Below are positions 8,354-15,833 of a DNA stretch of 23,495 nucleotides, one piece after another (the first letter of the stretch is position 1; each line of letters begins with the position of its first letter). The position numbers were made by a program, and so were the translations under genes. Origin of the DNA: QQUD01 sp039029915 (lineage in GTDB: Bacteria; Chloroflexota; Anaerolineae; Promineifilales; Promineifilaceae); the NCBI GenBank assembly GCA_039029915.1, contig JBCCFD010000076.1, forward strand, positions 1-23,495. The letters are read 5' to 3'. The notes beneath the pieces were generated by a model. The model saw only the letters and a list, made by a program, of their open reading frames with translations. It ran no database searches and was not told the origin of the DNA.

Positions 8354-8422
8354 GTGAACGGAAACCAAGTTTGGGAAGTCCACAATAAACATTTCCGTTC
8401 TCAAGGAAAGGAAAAAATATGA
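8354..8422 (+). CDS. possible 22-codon leader ORF coupled to the next gene
   Basis: AAGGAG (8344-8349) precedes GTG at 8354. The frame runs 22 codons (MNGNQVWEVHNKHFRSQGKE and two more residues) to TGA at 8420-8422, which overlaps the next gene's ATG (8419-8421) as ATGA, the classic coupling arrangement. A perfect 9-bp inverted repeat, GAACGGAAA (8356-8364) with TTTCCGTTC (8392-8400), lies inside it. The next gene also has its own AAGGAAAGG site (8403-8411), so the ORF could be chance. The 4-nt spacing to GTG is short. Confidence 0.35.
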   Translation: MNGNQVWEVHNKHFRSQGKEKI

Positions 8423-8793
8423 TTGGTAAAGAACCCCAAATTTCAATTGGCGTCGGCGTCATCTTAATTGTGGTAGCACTTATCAGCGTTATCGTAACGG
8501 GAACATCCAGCATTACCGCCTGGATTCCAGCATTTTTTGGCATTTTGCTTGCTGCCTGTGGCGCATTGGCGCTCAATCCAGCCCGCTTAAAAGTCATGAT
8601 GCACATTGTGGCCGTTCTCGCGGTGCTGGGTGCTTTAGGCTCCCTCAATGTCATCCCAGATCTATTCAGCGGCTCAGCCAGCGCGGCTTCAATTATTTCG
8701 CGGCTGGTCATGCTGGTGCTGTGCGGCTTCTTGGTTTACGTTAGCGTGATGTCATTTATTCAGATAAGAAAAAATCGTCAAAAAGAAGCGTAA
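8419..8793 (+). CDS. small four-helix membrane protein, unknown function
   Basis: The 124-residue product has four predicted membrane helices: about residues 8-27, 32-52, 60-78 and 93-113. It ends in a basic tail (RKNRQKE). The overall layout is two hairpins with short loops. I recognise no family motif. An AAGGAAAGG ribosome site eight bases before ATG 8419 supports the start. The gene stands alone, followed by a strong hairpin at 8801, and may be translationally coupled to the short upstream ORF. Basis: hydrophobicity pattern read by eye. Confidence 0.7.
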   Translation: MIGKEPQISIGVGVILIVVALISVIVTGTSSITAWIPAFFGILLAACGALALNPARLKVMMHIVAVLAVLGALGSLNVIPDLFSGSASAASIISRLVMLVLCGFLVYVSVMSFIQIRKNRQKEA

Positions 8794-8800
8794 TTAATAA

Positions 8801-8835
8801 AGACATCGTAAGTCTTAAAAAAACTTATGATGTCT
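8801..8835. terminator. hairpin between convergent genes
   Basis: agacatcgtaagt (8801-8813) pairs with acttatgatgtct (8823-8835), 12 of 13 positions, around a 9-nt A-rich loop. Read on the minus strand it is followed by a T-rich tail (ttattaatta), so it is best as the terminator of the CAP-domain gene. It may also stop transcription from the plus strand. Confidence 0.7.
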
Positions 8836-8870
8836 CGTTCAACTATCTCCAATACTTTGGCAACACGCTG

Positions 8871-9890
8871 CTAAGGTGCCCCACCAAATCCAGTCGGCCC
8901 CGTTTTTTGATTATTCAAAACTGTAAACTGCCAGCTATGCGTTGTCCCATCGTTGGTCACTTCTGCGAAATACGTGGCCCCATCCTGCAAAGGGTTGCGA
9001 GGCAAGAGCACAACCGCATCTCGTAAATCAAGGATGACTCGACCTATGCTTTGCTCAAAACTGTCGCTGTTGACATAACTGTTTTCATCAATCAGACAAA
9101 AATCTACATCAATGCCATTTTCTTGCAAACGGCTGCCGGTCACATTCACAAGGCTATTCCCATTGCCGAGCTGAATAATGAGCGGAGAACCAACCGGCTC
9201 CATATAGCCGCTGCAACCGCTTAACGGGTCGGGATATTCATTCCCAGCAAATTGAGTAAAGGAGGTGGTGCCGTTATTCGCTGGATAAAAAATTGGGAAG
9301 GTCACACCGGCTGGCAGGCCATCTCGCCCTCGCTCAACGTCAACGGTGGCCCCCATTTGCCAATCGAAGCCGTTTAGGGAAACGGCCGTTTCGTTATAGA
9401 TCCCAAACCCCGTCCGCTGTAGCTCTGGGTCAAGTAAGGGCACGGCATGAAAAGGCGCCCGAAGCCACCAATCCATCGCCTGCTCAAAGGTGGCACTACT
9501 TGAGGCGCTCACGTAAATATTGCCGTGATCAGCTGCTTCTGCACCTTCAACCGTATACCACTCATTGGCAGGGTCTTCATTGTGAGTAACGACGTCGTTT
9601 TTCACCATATAACGGCCGTGTAGCTGCCCACCTTCAGACCAAGCGGACTCTTCTGTCAAGCTAGATAGCCCTGACGCAGCCCGAAAGCCATTTAGATATT
9701 CGAGCCACTCTGGGCCAATTATTGGCGTCGGTGTTGCGGTGGCCATCGGGTTGAGGATGACGGGAAGATACGTCAAGCTATCTGACCCACCATCATCCTT
9801 TGCCCACAGTGTCAGGACACTGATGCTTAAAATAATCGCAATCAATAGACTGCTGAGGAAAAGAAAAGGAACCTGTTTTTTTATTTTCAT
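8871..9890 (-). CDS. secreted CAP-domain (SCP/PR-1-like) protein
   Basis: This 339-residue exported protein has a basic N-terminus and a hydrophobic helix (about 8-29), which acts as a signal or anchor. YLPVILNP (41-48) and a Thr/Pro stretch (TATPTP) follow. The CAP fold begins near WLEYLNGFRAASGL (62-75). H91 and H103 (LHGRYMVKNDVVTHNE) and H148 in APFHAVPLLDPEL fit the CAP cavity histidines. The last ~120 residues are probably a beta-rich Ig-like domain. YLP-type segments after the anchor are common in Chloroflexota secreted proteins (from memory). CAP proteins often bind cell-wall or lipid ligands, and the activity here is unknown. GGAAGG precedes ATG 9890. The gene could be co-transcribed with the upstream reductase, 83 bp away. 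Confidence 0.8.
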   Translation of the reverse strand: MKIKKQVPFLFLSSLLIAIILSISVLTLWAKDDGGSDSLTYLPVILNPMATATPTPIIGPEWLEYLNGFRAASGLSSLTEESAWSEGGQLHGRYMVKNDVVTHNEDPANEWYTVEGAEAADHGNIYVSASSSATFEQAMDWWLRAPFHAVPLLDPELQRTGFGIYNETAVSLNGFDWQMGATVDVERGRDGLPAGVTFPIFYPANNGTTSFTQFAGNEYPDPLSGCSGYMEPVGSPLIIQLGNGNSLVNVTGSRLQENGIDVDFCLIDENSYVNSDSFEQSIGRVILDLRDAVVLLPRNPLQDGATYFAEVTNDGTTHSWQFTVLNNQKTGPTGFGGAP

Positions 9891-9973
9891 AAACCTTCCA
9901 AATTAAGTGAAACGAAGTCCCTGATTGCACCTCAAAAGGCCCAAGACACTCAGGGTTCGTAAATCCTAAAGAT

Positions 9974-10939
9974 TTATGTCCAGGCCGTTACTTTATCTAA
10001 TTCCGCTTTTTCCGCTTCGCTCAGGCTGATTTCGGCCCCTTTCATCGTATCTTCTAGCTGAGCCACGCTATTGGCCCCAATGATGGCTGAGCTCACAGCT
10101 GGATTTGCTAAATTCCAAGCGATGGCCATTTGCGCCACAGTGGCATCATGTTCTTTACCCATCGCTTCAAGGGTTTCAACGGCCGCAAATCCTTGTTCAT
10201 TCATATATCGTTCTTGAATGCGTCCCGCCCGCGCTGAATTAGGCACCTCGCTGTCTCGACGGTATTTACCCGTTAAGAAGCCACCAGCCAGCGGGCTATA
10301 GGGAATCACGCCAACCCCTTGATCAAGGCAAAGCGGCATCAGCTCCCGTTCGAATTCCGCCCGATGTACCATGTTGTAATGCGGCTGCAGGCTGTCGAAA
10401 CGCGCCAAATTTTTCACATCACTAACCCAGAGTGACTTGGTCAACAGCCAGGCGGGAAAATTGGAACACCCAATGTAACGAACCACACCGCGCCGCACCA
10501 GATCGTTCAATGTTTCCATAGTCTCCTCAATTGGCGTTTCTGAATCGGGAGCATGAACTTGGTACAGGTCAATGTAATCGGTCTGCAATCGCTCTAAGCT
10601 ATCCTCTATCGCATTGAGCAGATGCTGGCGCGACAGGCCTTGATCATTTGGGCCATCGCCCATTGGTCCACGAGCCTTGGTAGCCAGCACGATATCTTGA
10701 CGTTTAACGCCGCTTTTTTGAAACCAATTGCCAATGATTTCTTCGCTCACGCCCCCTGGATTGCCTTCTACCCAGCGTGAATAAATATCGGCCGTGTCAA
10801 AGAAGTTGCAGCCCAATTCAACCGCCTTGTTCATAATTTCAAACGAGGTTGGCTCATCCGCTGTCCAACCAAACTGCATCGTGCCTAAGCAAATGTCAGA
10901 CACCTTTAAACCTGTTCGTCCTAATCGTCGATAATTCAT
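9974..10939 (-). CDS. aldo/keto reductase
   Basis: This 321-residue NAD(P)H-dependent oxidoreductase has the TIM-barrel AKR fold at full family length. The catalytic tetrad is complete: D48 and Y53 in FFDTADIY, K88 in ATKARG, and H129 in LYQVHAPD. The nucleotide-binding C-terminal motif SSAIIGANSVAQLEDT (284-299) is present. The N-terminus MNYRRLGRTGLKVSDICLGT is typical of the YajO/Tas-like subgroup. Substrate cannot be inferred. AGGAG seven bases upstream supports ATG 10939. Its start is only 16 bp from that of the divergent DUF1905-like gene, so the two promoters must overlap the opposite gene. Confidence 0.93.
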   Translation of the reverse strand: MNYRRLGRTGLKVSDICLGTMQFGWTADEPTSFEIMNKAVELGCNFFDTADIYSRWVEGNPGGVSEEIIGNWFQKSGVKRQDIVLATKARGPMGDGPNDQGLSRQHLLNAIEDSLERLQTDYIDLYQVHAPDSETPIEETMETLNDLVRRGVVRYIGCSNFPAWLLTKSLWVSDVKNLARFDSLQPHYNMVHRAEFERELMPLCLDQGVGVIPYSPLAGGFLTGKYRRDSEVPNSARAGRIQERYMNEQGFAAVETLEAMGKEHDATVAQMAIAWNLANPAVSSAIIGANSVAQLEDTMKGAEISLSEAEKAELDKVTAWT

Positions 10940-10949
10940 ATTTTTCTCC

Positions 10950-10955
10950 TATAAT
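10950..10955 (+). promoter_or_regulatory. TATAAT box suggesting a leaderless transcript
   Basis: A perfect TATAAT sits directly before the first ATG (10956). With standard spacing, the transcript would start at 10962, exactly on the second in-frame ATG. No good -35 is seen at 10927-10932 (gtcgat), so support is from the -10 alone. Confidence 0.4.
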
Positions 10956-10961
10956 ATGCGT

Positions 10962-11258
10962 ATGTTACCAGTTGATAATTATGTAATCGATGGCATTGTC
11001 GAGATCTTCCCGCAGGAAGGTGGATGGGTCTATATTCAATCTCCCCTAAACTACAGTGATCTATTCAAACCATTTGAGGAACGCGGTTTGGTCGCTATAA
11101 CGGCAAATGTGGGGCAAAGCTCTTGGAAAACGTCCCTTCTTCCCAAGGGAGATGGCTCCCATTTTATTGCCCTTCCTAAAAAAATTCGCCAAAAGGAACA
11201 AATTCAGGTGGGCGACCAGCTTCGTGTTAAGTTTAAATTACGCTACAGAAGGGAATAA
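10962..11258 (+). CDS. DUF1905-like small protein
   Basis: This is a beta-rich protein of 98 residues from ATG 10962, or 100 from ATG 10956. It shows the DUF1905 pattern: a WVYIQSP strand, a central WKTSLLPKGDGSHFIALPK segment and a C-terminal IRQKEQIQVGDQLRVKFKL, in which the IRxxxxxxxGD motif is typical. The function of this family is not known. I prefer the second ATG because there is no ribosome site and the TATAAT box is positioned for a leaderless start there. It diverges from the aldo/keto reductase gene and converges with the serine-hydrolase-like gene at 11374. Confidence 0.75.
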   Translation: MLPVDNYVIDGIVEIFPQEGGWVYIQSPLNYSDLFKPFEERGLVAITANVGQSSWKTSLLPKGDGSHFIALPKKIRQKEQIQVGDQLRVKFKLRYRRE

Positions 11259-11260
11259 AC

Positions 11261-11285
11261 TACCCCGCTGCAAACAGATGGGGTA
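11261..11285. terminator. weak hairpin between convergent genes
   Basis: TACCCC (11261-11266) pairs with GGGGTA (11280-11285) around a 13-nt loop, just after the DUF1905-like stop codon. There is no T-run on the plus strand. On the minus strand a short T-rich stretch follows. It may serve the minus-strand gene ending at 11374. Confidence 0.3.
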
Positions 11286-11373
11286 ACCAAAAATAAACGA
11301 ATTTTTTCTGGCCCAAAGTGGCGGGATATTCAACCTCTTCAGGGTAATAAAGGACAGGTCTTTTGTCGTTCGT

Positions 11374-12927
11374 TTAATTGCCGCTCGTTTCATCAACGGG
11401 CTCAGCGGTTGGCGTGGCATTTGGCTCAATAAATGTCCCGTTAGCCCGAGCTTCCCGCTCTGCTCTCACAACTGGATCTTCTAGATTTGGATTATCAAAG
11501 TTGAAGTAGTTGTAAATAATGCGAGACAGCTCCCACATAATCGGAAAGCTATAGTCTGAGATGAGAAAGTCTGTTTCCGGATCGTGAAGATAAAGCACGA
11601 CGACATAATCACCACCGGGTGAAAAAACAATACCGGCATCACCGTGGGTAATATTATCTCCCCAACCGTGCTTATGCGAAACTGGGATTTCTTCAGGTAC
11701 ACCAAAGCGAATCAAATTTCCTTCAATATTTTGCACCATTAGGTCGAGGATCGCTTGACACTCTTGGGGTGTAAATTCATCGGGGTACAGGGCTAAAAGC
11801 GCACCGCCCCCGTTGGCGCAATGGTAAAGAATAGCCAGAAGCGATCCCATATCTTCCGCCGTTGTTTGCCTAGAGGGATCGGGAAAGGTGATCAAATTAG
11901 TGACGGAGTTCGCTGGCGTTTCATAGGTGCTAGGTCGTGTAGAAACGATGGGTGCATCATATGGAATGGCCATAAAGGTATTCACCAGCCCCAAACGCTG
12001 CATTGAATCAGTATAAATAGAAGCACCTTCGTAGGTGTTGTTGCTTCCAGCAATCTCGTGGAGCAAAAGATTAGCACCATAGTTGGAAGAGAGAACGGCC
12101 GTTTCAAACATCAGCTGCTCCACCTCATCACTAATGGGCAGGTCAAGAACGCGAAACGTTTCAATAAAGATGCCAATTTTCAAAATACTCAACCCAGACA
12201 GAGCCACATCCCCATTGATACTGACTTCTTCACCCGTTTGTAAATCCATCACAAAAATAGAGCCGATGCCGTTGAAGGTTTTTAGTTCCTGTTCCAAATT
12301 AGCCGCTAAAAGCTCAATGCCAAACTCAGGCGCGGCCTGTTCATTAACAACAAGCTCCACGACGCGATCGGTCGGTTGGTAAAGAATTTGCTCCACGACC
12401 GGCACACTAGCCTGCACATCGGTGACATACCCCGACTTACCTTCTTCGTACTCACCTTCTGCTGGTGCTAGTTTAGCTGGCTCAGGCGGTGTGTCTAAAA
12501 TGTCGGCCACCAGCTGCAGTTGCTCAATTAATAGCTCAGACTCATGCGAGGCTCGAAGTTCAATTTGGACAGGTTCAAAAGGTTGATCGAGTAGAAAAGA
12601 GCCAAACCCTACCCAAAAATTTTGCGCCTCTTTTTCCTCACGGGCGCGAGCCAGCATGCCATCAATATCAATAACAAAACCAACATCTGCTGGGTTAATA
12701 GAGACTTGCTCTTCAGGGTGTTGAACAAAGAAAGGGGAAAAATATTGTTCGGTTAATGCCGCACGCGCTTCATCTTCACTCATGCCAGATACGTCAACAC
12801 CCGCCAAGGAGTAGCCGGTTGGCATAAGGGTACGTAGCTGTAGATAAATAAAAGCCTGATAAAGCAGAAAGAGCAGGCCAATTAGAAATAGTAACCAGAA
12901 AAGTAAGCGTTGAACTGAACGTAGCAT
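11374..12927 (-). CDS. membrane-anchored VanW-like/class A beta-lactamase-fold hydrolase (SxxK intact)
   Basis: This 517-residue protein has one N-terminal membrane helix (about 8-28). A YoaR/VanW-associated peptidoglycan-binding-type domain follows (LAGVDVSGMSEDEARAAL, 41-58, onward to ~195). Residues ~205-470 form a penicillin-recognising, class A beta-lactamase-like domain. The nucleophile motif is S247-I-L-K250, the SDN-like motif is S280-S-N282, and the KTG-like motif is K419-H-G421. The tail is Pro/Thr-rich. It should face the outside and act on cell-wall peptides or beta-lactams, but the substrate is not determinable. Its paralog lies 117 bp upstream on the same strand. Upstream AAGTGAAA is only a weak ribosome site. 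Confidence 0.85.
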   Translation of the reverse strand: MLRSVQRLLFWLLFLIGLLFLLYQAFIYLQLRTLMPTGYSLAGVDVSGMSEDEARAALTEQYFSPFFVQHPEEQVSINPADVGFVIDIDGMLARAREEKEAQNFWVGFGSFLLDQPFEPVQIELRASHESELLIEQLQLVADILDTPPEPAKLAPAEGEYEEGKSGYVTDVQASVPVVEQILYQPTDRVVELVVNEQAAPEFGIELLAANLEQELKTFNGIGSIFVMDLQTGEEVSINGDVALSGLSILKIGIFIETFRVLDLPISDEVEQLMFETAVLSSNYGANLLLHEIAGSNNTYEGASIYTDSMQRLGLVNTFMAIPYDAPIVSTRPSTYETPANSVTNLITFPDPSRQTTAEDMGSLLAILYHCANGGGALLALYPDEFTPQECQAILDLMVQNIEGNLIRFGVPEEIPVSHKHGWGDNITHGDAGIVFSPGGDYVVVLYLHDPETDFLISDYSFPIMWELSRIIYNYFNFDNPNLEDPVVRAEREARANGTFIEPNATPTAEPVDETSGN

Positions 12928-13044
12928 AGTTTCACTTTTGGCTTAGTTTATTGGTTAATTTGGAGATTATGGTTTGAGTTTGTATTGAACTTATCAATCG
13001 CTCAGGCACTAATCTCTAATGTTCAAAGCCCCAATAAACTATCC

Positions 13045-14547
13045 CTAATTCGTACTTGAATCTCCTAAGTACGGATTATCAAAGTTAAAGTAGTTATAGG
13101 TTGCTCTCGAAAGATCAGCCAGCAGTGGTGAACTTAATTCCCACTCTAACCAATCTGGTTTATAAAGGATTTCAACGATGACATAGTCGCCACCGGGCGT
13201 GAAGACAATACCTGCATCTCCGTGCGTATCGCTGACCCAGCCGTGCCGATGAGCAACGGCCGTTCCTAGCGGCACCCCTTCCTCAATAAGCGACCCTATC
13301 TGATTTTCGCGCATGTAGGCCAAAATAGTGGCGCACTCCGTCTGGGTTAATTGCTCGCCATAAACGGCCATCAGCGTCCCCCCTTGCCCCTGAGCGCAAT
13401 AATAAATCATCGTCATCAGGGCACCCACATCCTCAGCAGTTGTTTGAATGTAGGGATTAGGATTGGTGGGATAGCTAATGGGCTCGCCGTTTTCGTCAAG
13501 AGAAACGGCCGTTTGAGGGATAACAACGCCCGGGCGCGGCTCACTATCATAGGGGGCCACAATAAAAGTATTGCGCAAGCCCAACCGCTGCATGGAATCC
13601 GTCACAAGCTGAGCACCCAAATAGGGATCATCTTGACCAGCCACTAAATTAAGCAGTTCGTTGGCGCTGAAGTTTTCAGTTTGAATCACCAAGGTATTAG
13701 AAATCAGATTGCCCTGTGAAAGGGTTAACGGCCGATCCAAGGTCCGAAACACTTCAAGCACAATGGGCACCTTCATTAAATCGATCCCCGACATTGGCAC
13801 ATCCCCATTGATGCTAATTTCATCTGCGGAAGCCAAATCATTGATATACAAGCTCCCTGTACCGCCCGTCGTTGATTCAAAATCTTGCATCCGATTGACA
13901 AGTAATCGGGTGAGCAAGTTGATTTCAGGGCGTTCAGGCAAACGAGGCTGAACAACCAAATACGCATTACGCACGGTGGGACGATAAAGTGCGTTTTCTA
14001 CATCATCAAGACTGGCTTCAATATTGGTTAAGGTGCCGGCCTCCCCATATTGAAAGCTTAACGTGCCCGGGACCGGTTGTGGCGGCTGTGCTCGGCGATC
14101 GAGCTGGGCCGAAATCTGCCCAATCACATCAATCAGCTCTTCCCGATTGTGCGTTGCCACAATAGGAACAGGATTCACTTCTATAGGCTGGCCCCAAAGA
14201 AATCCCCAAAAACCAGCCCAAAAATCTTGGCTTGTTCGTTCATAATCAGCCTGACTCAGCATCGTATCAAAATCAAGCTGAAATTCGGCTTCGGTTGGGC
14301 TAATCGGAAAACTTTGTTCGCCGTGAAAAATCGTTATTGGTGCATTGATATATTGGTTTGTGAGTACCTCACGAGCCTGTTCACGAGTTAATCCCCCAAT
14401 ATCAACACCAGCCACCGTTAAACCAGTGGGATAAGCGCCCGTAAACGTAGCGTATTGTGATAATTTAAACAGCAAAAAAATGGTGGTCGACGCCAAGACA
14501 GCCACTGACAACCATTGGCCAATTCCTGGTGATGTTCTTCTATTCAT
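13045..14547 (-). CDS. paralogous beta-lactamase-fold protein lacking the catalytic serine (probable pseudoenzyme)
   Basis: This is a 500-residue paralog of the neighbouring gene with the same order: membrane helix, VanW-associated domain (TVAGVDIGGLTREQAREVL), and beta-lactamase-like domain ending in the shared YNYFNFDNP. The SxxK position reads D256-L-M-K259, where the neighbour has S-I-L-K. The SDN position is T-E-N (290-292), and the KTG position is R434-H-G436. All three catalytic motifs are altered although the fold is well conserved, so it is probably a binding or regulatory protein rather than an enzyme. I chose ATG 14547. The longer frame starts with GTG at 14616 without a well-spaced ribosome site, while AGGAG lies 13 nt before 14547. 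Confidence 0.82.
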   Translation of the reverse strand: MNRRTSPGIGQWLSVAVLASTTIFLLFKLSQYATFTGAYPTGLTVAGVDIGGLTREQAREVLTNQYINAPITIFHGEQSFPISPTEAEFQLDFDTMLSQADYERTSQDFWAGFWGFLWGQPIEVNPVPIVATHNREELIDVIGQISAQLDRRAQPPQPVPGTLSFQYGEAGTLTNIEASLDDVENALYRPTVRNAYLVVQPRLPERPEINLLTRLLVNRMQDFESTTGGTGSLYINDLASADEISINGDVPMSGIDLMKVPIVLEVFRTLDRPLTLSQGNLISNTLVIQTENFSANELLNLVAGQDDPYLGAQLVTDSMQRLGLRNTFIVAPYDSEPRPGVVIPQTAVSLDENGEPISYPTNPNPYIQTTAEDVGALMTMIYYCAQGQGGTLMAVYGEQLTQTECATILAYMRENQIGSLIEEGVPLGTAVAHRHGWVSDTHGDAGIVFTPGGDYVIVEILYKPDWLEWELSSPLLADLSRATYNYFNFDNPYLGDSSTN

Positions 14548-14648
14548 TTTTGCCCAGTTTCTCCTATGAATAGCGTTCAGCCTGTTAGCGCGATGGCTAT
14601 CAGCCAAAAGCTGCACATCCCTGCATTATCGTCAAAGCTCCTGAGAGC

Positions 14649-15140
14649 CTAACGGTTTTGATGCTTTAGCAATTGATGGAGTTGATATCCCTTTTCAATT
14701 GCGTGGTGCGTAAAAGGAAACATTTGTGGAAGCGTGTCCATCGCTACCCACTGTGCTTCTAAAATCTCATGACTTAGTTGTAAAGTGCCGCCATTATCCC
14801 AACCTAAATAGGATATCCCAATGTGGTGAGGACCATTGCTTTCGTATGAGGTTTGAATTGGAGGGCCAATAACGGCCGTTAAACCTGTCTCTTCCCGAAG
14901 TTCTCTCAGAGCACATTGTTCAGGTGATTCATGCCGTGCTAACCAGCCCCCGGGCAATCCCCACGGTGCGTTTGGATGATAAACGTGCTTTAGCAAAAGA
15001 ACCTGATCATCTTCATTAAAAACAACCAAGCCAACACCAATTCGCTGTTTGGGTACGATTAGGTGTACCATAAAAATCATTAGCCTTTGTAAAAACGGCC
15101 GTTTCACCCATCGAGCAACAGTTTGTTTCCATTTGTTCAT
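14649..15140 (-). CDS. Nudix hydrolase
   Basis: The product is 163 residues from ATG 15140. A complete Nudix box, G65-x5-E71-x7-R79-E80-L-x-E83-E84-x-G86-L, is present (GGWLARHESPEQCAL then RELREETGL). LPGG before it and FNEDDQVLLLKHV mark the usual core fold. The enzyme hydrolyses a nucleoside diphosphate linked to another group, and the substrate cannot be told from sequence. The N-terminal 30 residues, basic and hydrophobic (RLMIFMVHLIV), may be a membrane-associating helix. A TTG at 15173 would add 11 residues. Neither start has a convincing ribosome site. It sits 101 bp upstream of the beta-lactamase-fold paralog on the same strand. Confidence 0.88.
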   Translation of the reverse strand: MNKWKQTVARWVKRPFLQRLMIFMVHLIVPKQRIGVGLVVFNEDDQVLLLKHVYHPNAPWGLPGGWLARHESPEQCALRELREETGLTAVIGPPIQTSYESNGPHHIGISYLGWDNGGTLQLSHEILEAQWVAMDTLPQMFPFTHHAIEKGYQLHQLLKHQNR

Positions 15141-15247
15141 AAAGAACTTCTGCCCATACTTTACCACACCCAAAATAATTTAGGAAAGTGGAGGCAGAGT
15201 ATAGCGAAAAACATTAAATTCAACTGAGATGCTGACATTCTATGCGA

Positions 15248-15307
15248 AATACGGTACAAATATTAACTAATTATTTATGTGCAACTTTCACAACTTTGCA
15301 CCGTATT
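15248..15307. promoter_or_regulatory. 13-bp dyad in the divergent nudix/pspC control region
   Basis: AATACGGTACAAA (15248-15260) and TTTGCACCGTATT (15295-15307) are inverted copies matching at 12 of 13 positions, separated by 34 bp of AT-rich DNA. The two halves are about 4.5 helical turns apart, centre to centre. It lies 108 bp upstream of the Nudix start and 101 bp upstream of pspC, so it may be an operator for either gene. Confidence 0.45.
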
Positions 15308-15407
15308 GGAGTTTAGATTCAATAAAATTTTCATACATTAAGTAGGTCGCAAGAGATATTAAAAATTTTTACGGCTCAATGGGATCTACTTTAACAAGGC
15401 TGGAGCC

Positions 15408-15824
15408 ATGAACGAACAACGATTATCAAGAAGTGAAGACGACAAATTTATAGCAGGCGTTTGCGCCGGAATTAGCGATTATGTCAATATCGATCCGGTC
15501 ATTGTCCGAGGGTTATTTGTCATTTTATTATTTGCTAGTGGGATCGGTTTCCCTATTTATTTAATTCTATGGTTCATTATGCCATCAGAATCAAATGCGA
15601 CCCGAAGCGGCACAGACATTTTGAGTGATAATTTTGAAGATATGGGAAACACGGTATCTGACAGCGTCGGTCAAATTGGTAACCCAAGCACGGTGGGTAT
15701 TGTCTTTATCATGCTTGGCGGGTTTTTCCTATTATCAGAATTGGGCATTTTGGCGAGCGGTTTTTTCTGGCCCGTGCTAGTCATTGGTCTAGGTATTTTC
15801 TTACTTGTTCGTCGCTCTAGATAA
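15408..15824 (+). CDS. PspC-domain membrane protein
   Basis: This 138-residue protein has an N-terminal PspC domain (residues ~3-60): RLSRSEDDKFIAGVCAGISD, then YVNIDPVIVRGLFVI and a membrane helix ending ILWFIMPSES. A Gly/Ser/Asp-rich linker and two more hydrophobic segments (about 95-113 and 117-133) follow, resembling LiaF/DUF5668-like C-termini, and the protein ends in VRRSR. PspC family members sit in the inner membrane and take part in envelope stress responses. GGAG lies just before the ATG. The gene ends 9 bp from the 3' end of the convergent sensor kinase gene, and a functional link with that two-component system is plausible but unproven. Confidence 0.85.
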   Translation: MNEQRLSRSEDDKFIAGVCAGISDYVNIDPVIVRGLFVILLFASGIGFPIYLILWFIMPSESNATRSGTDILSDNFEDMGNTVSDSVGQIGNPSTVGIVFIMLGGFFLLSELGILASGFFWPVLVIGLGIFLLVRRSR

Positions 15825-15833
15825 ACGAAGTAT

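Noticed and set aside
14548..14616. GTG start at 14616 for the beta-lactamase-fold paralog
   Set aside because: It would put 23 charged residues before the membrane helix and has no properly spaced ribosome site; ATG 14547 fits better.
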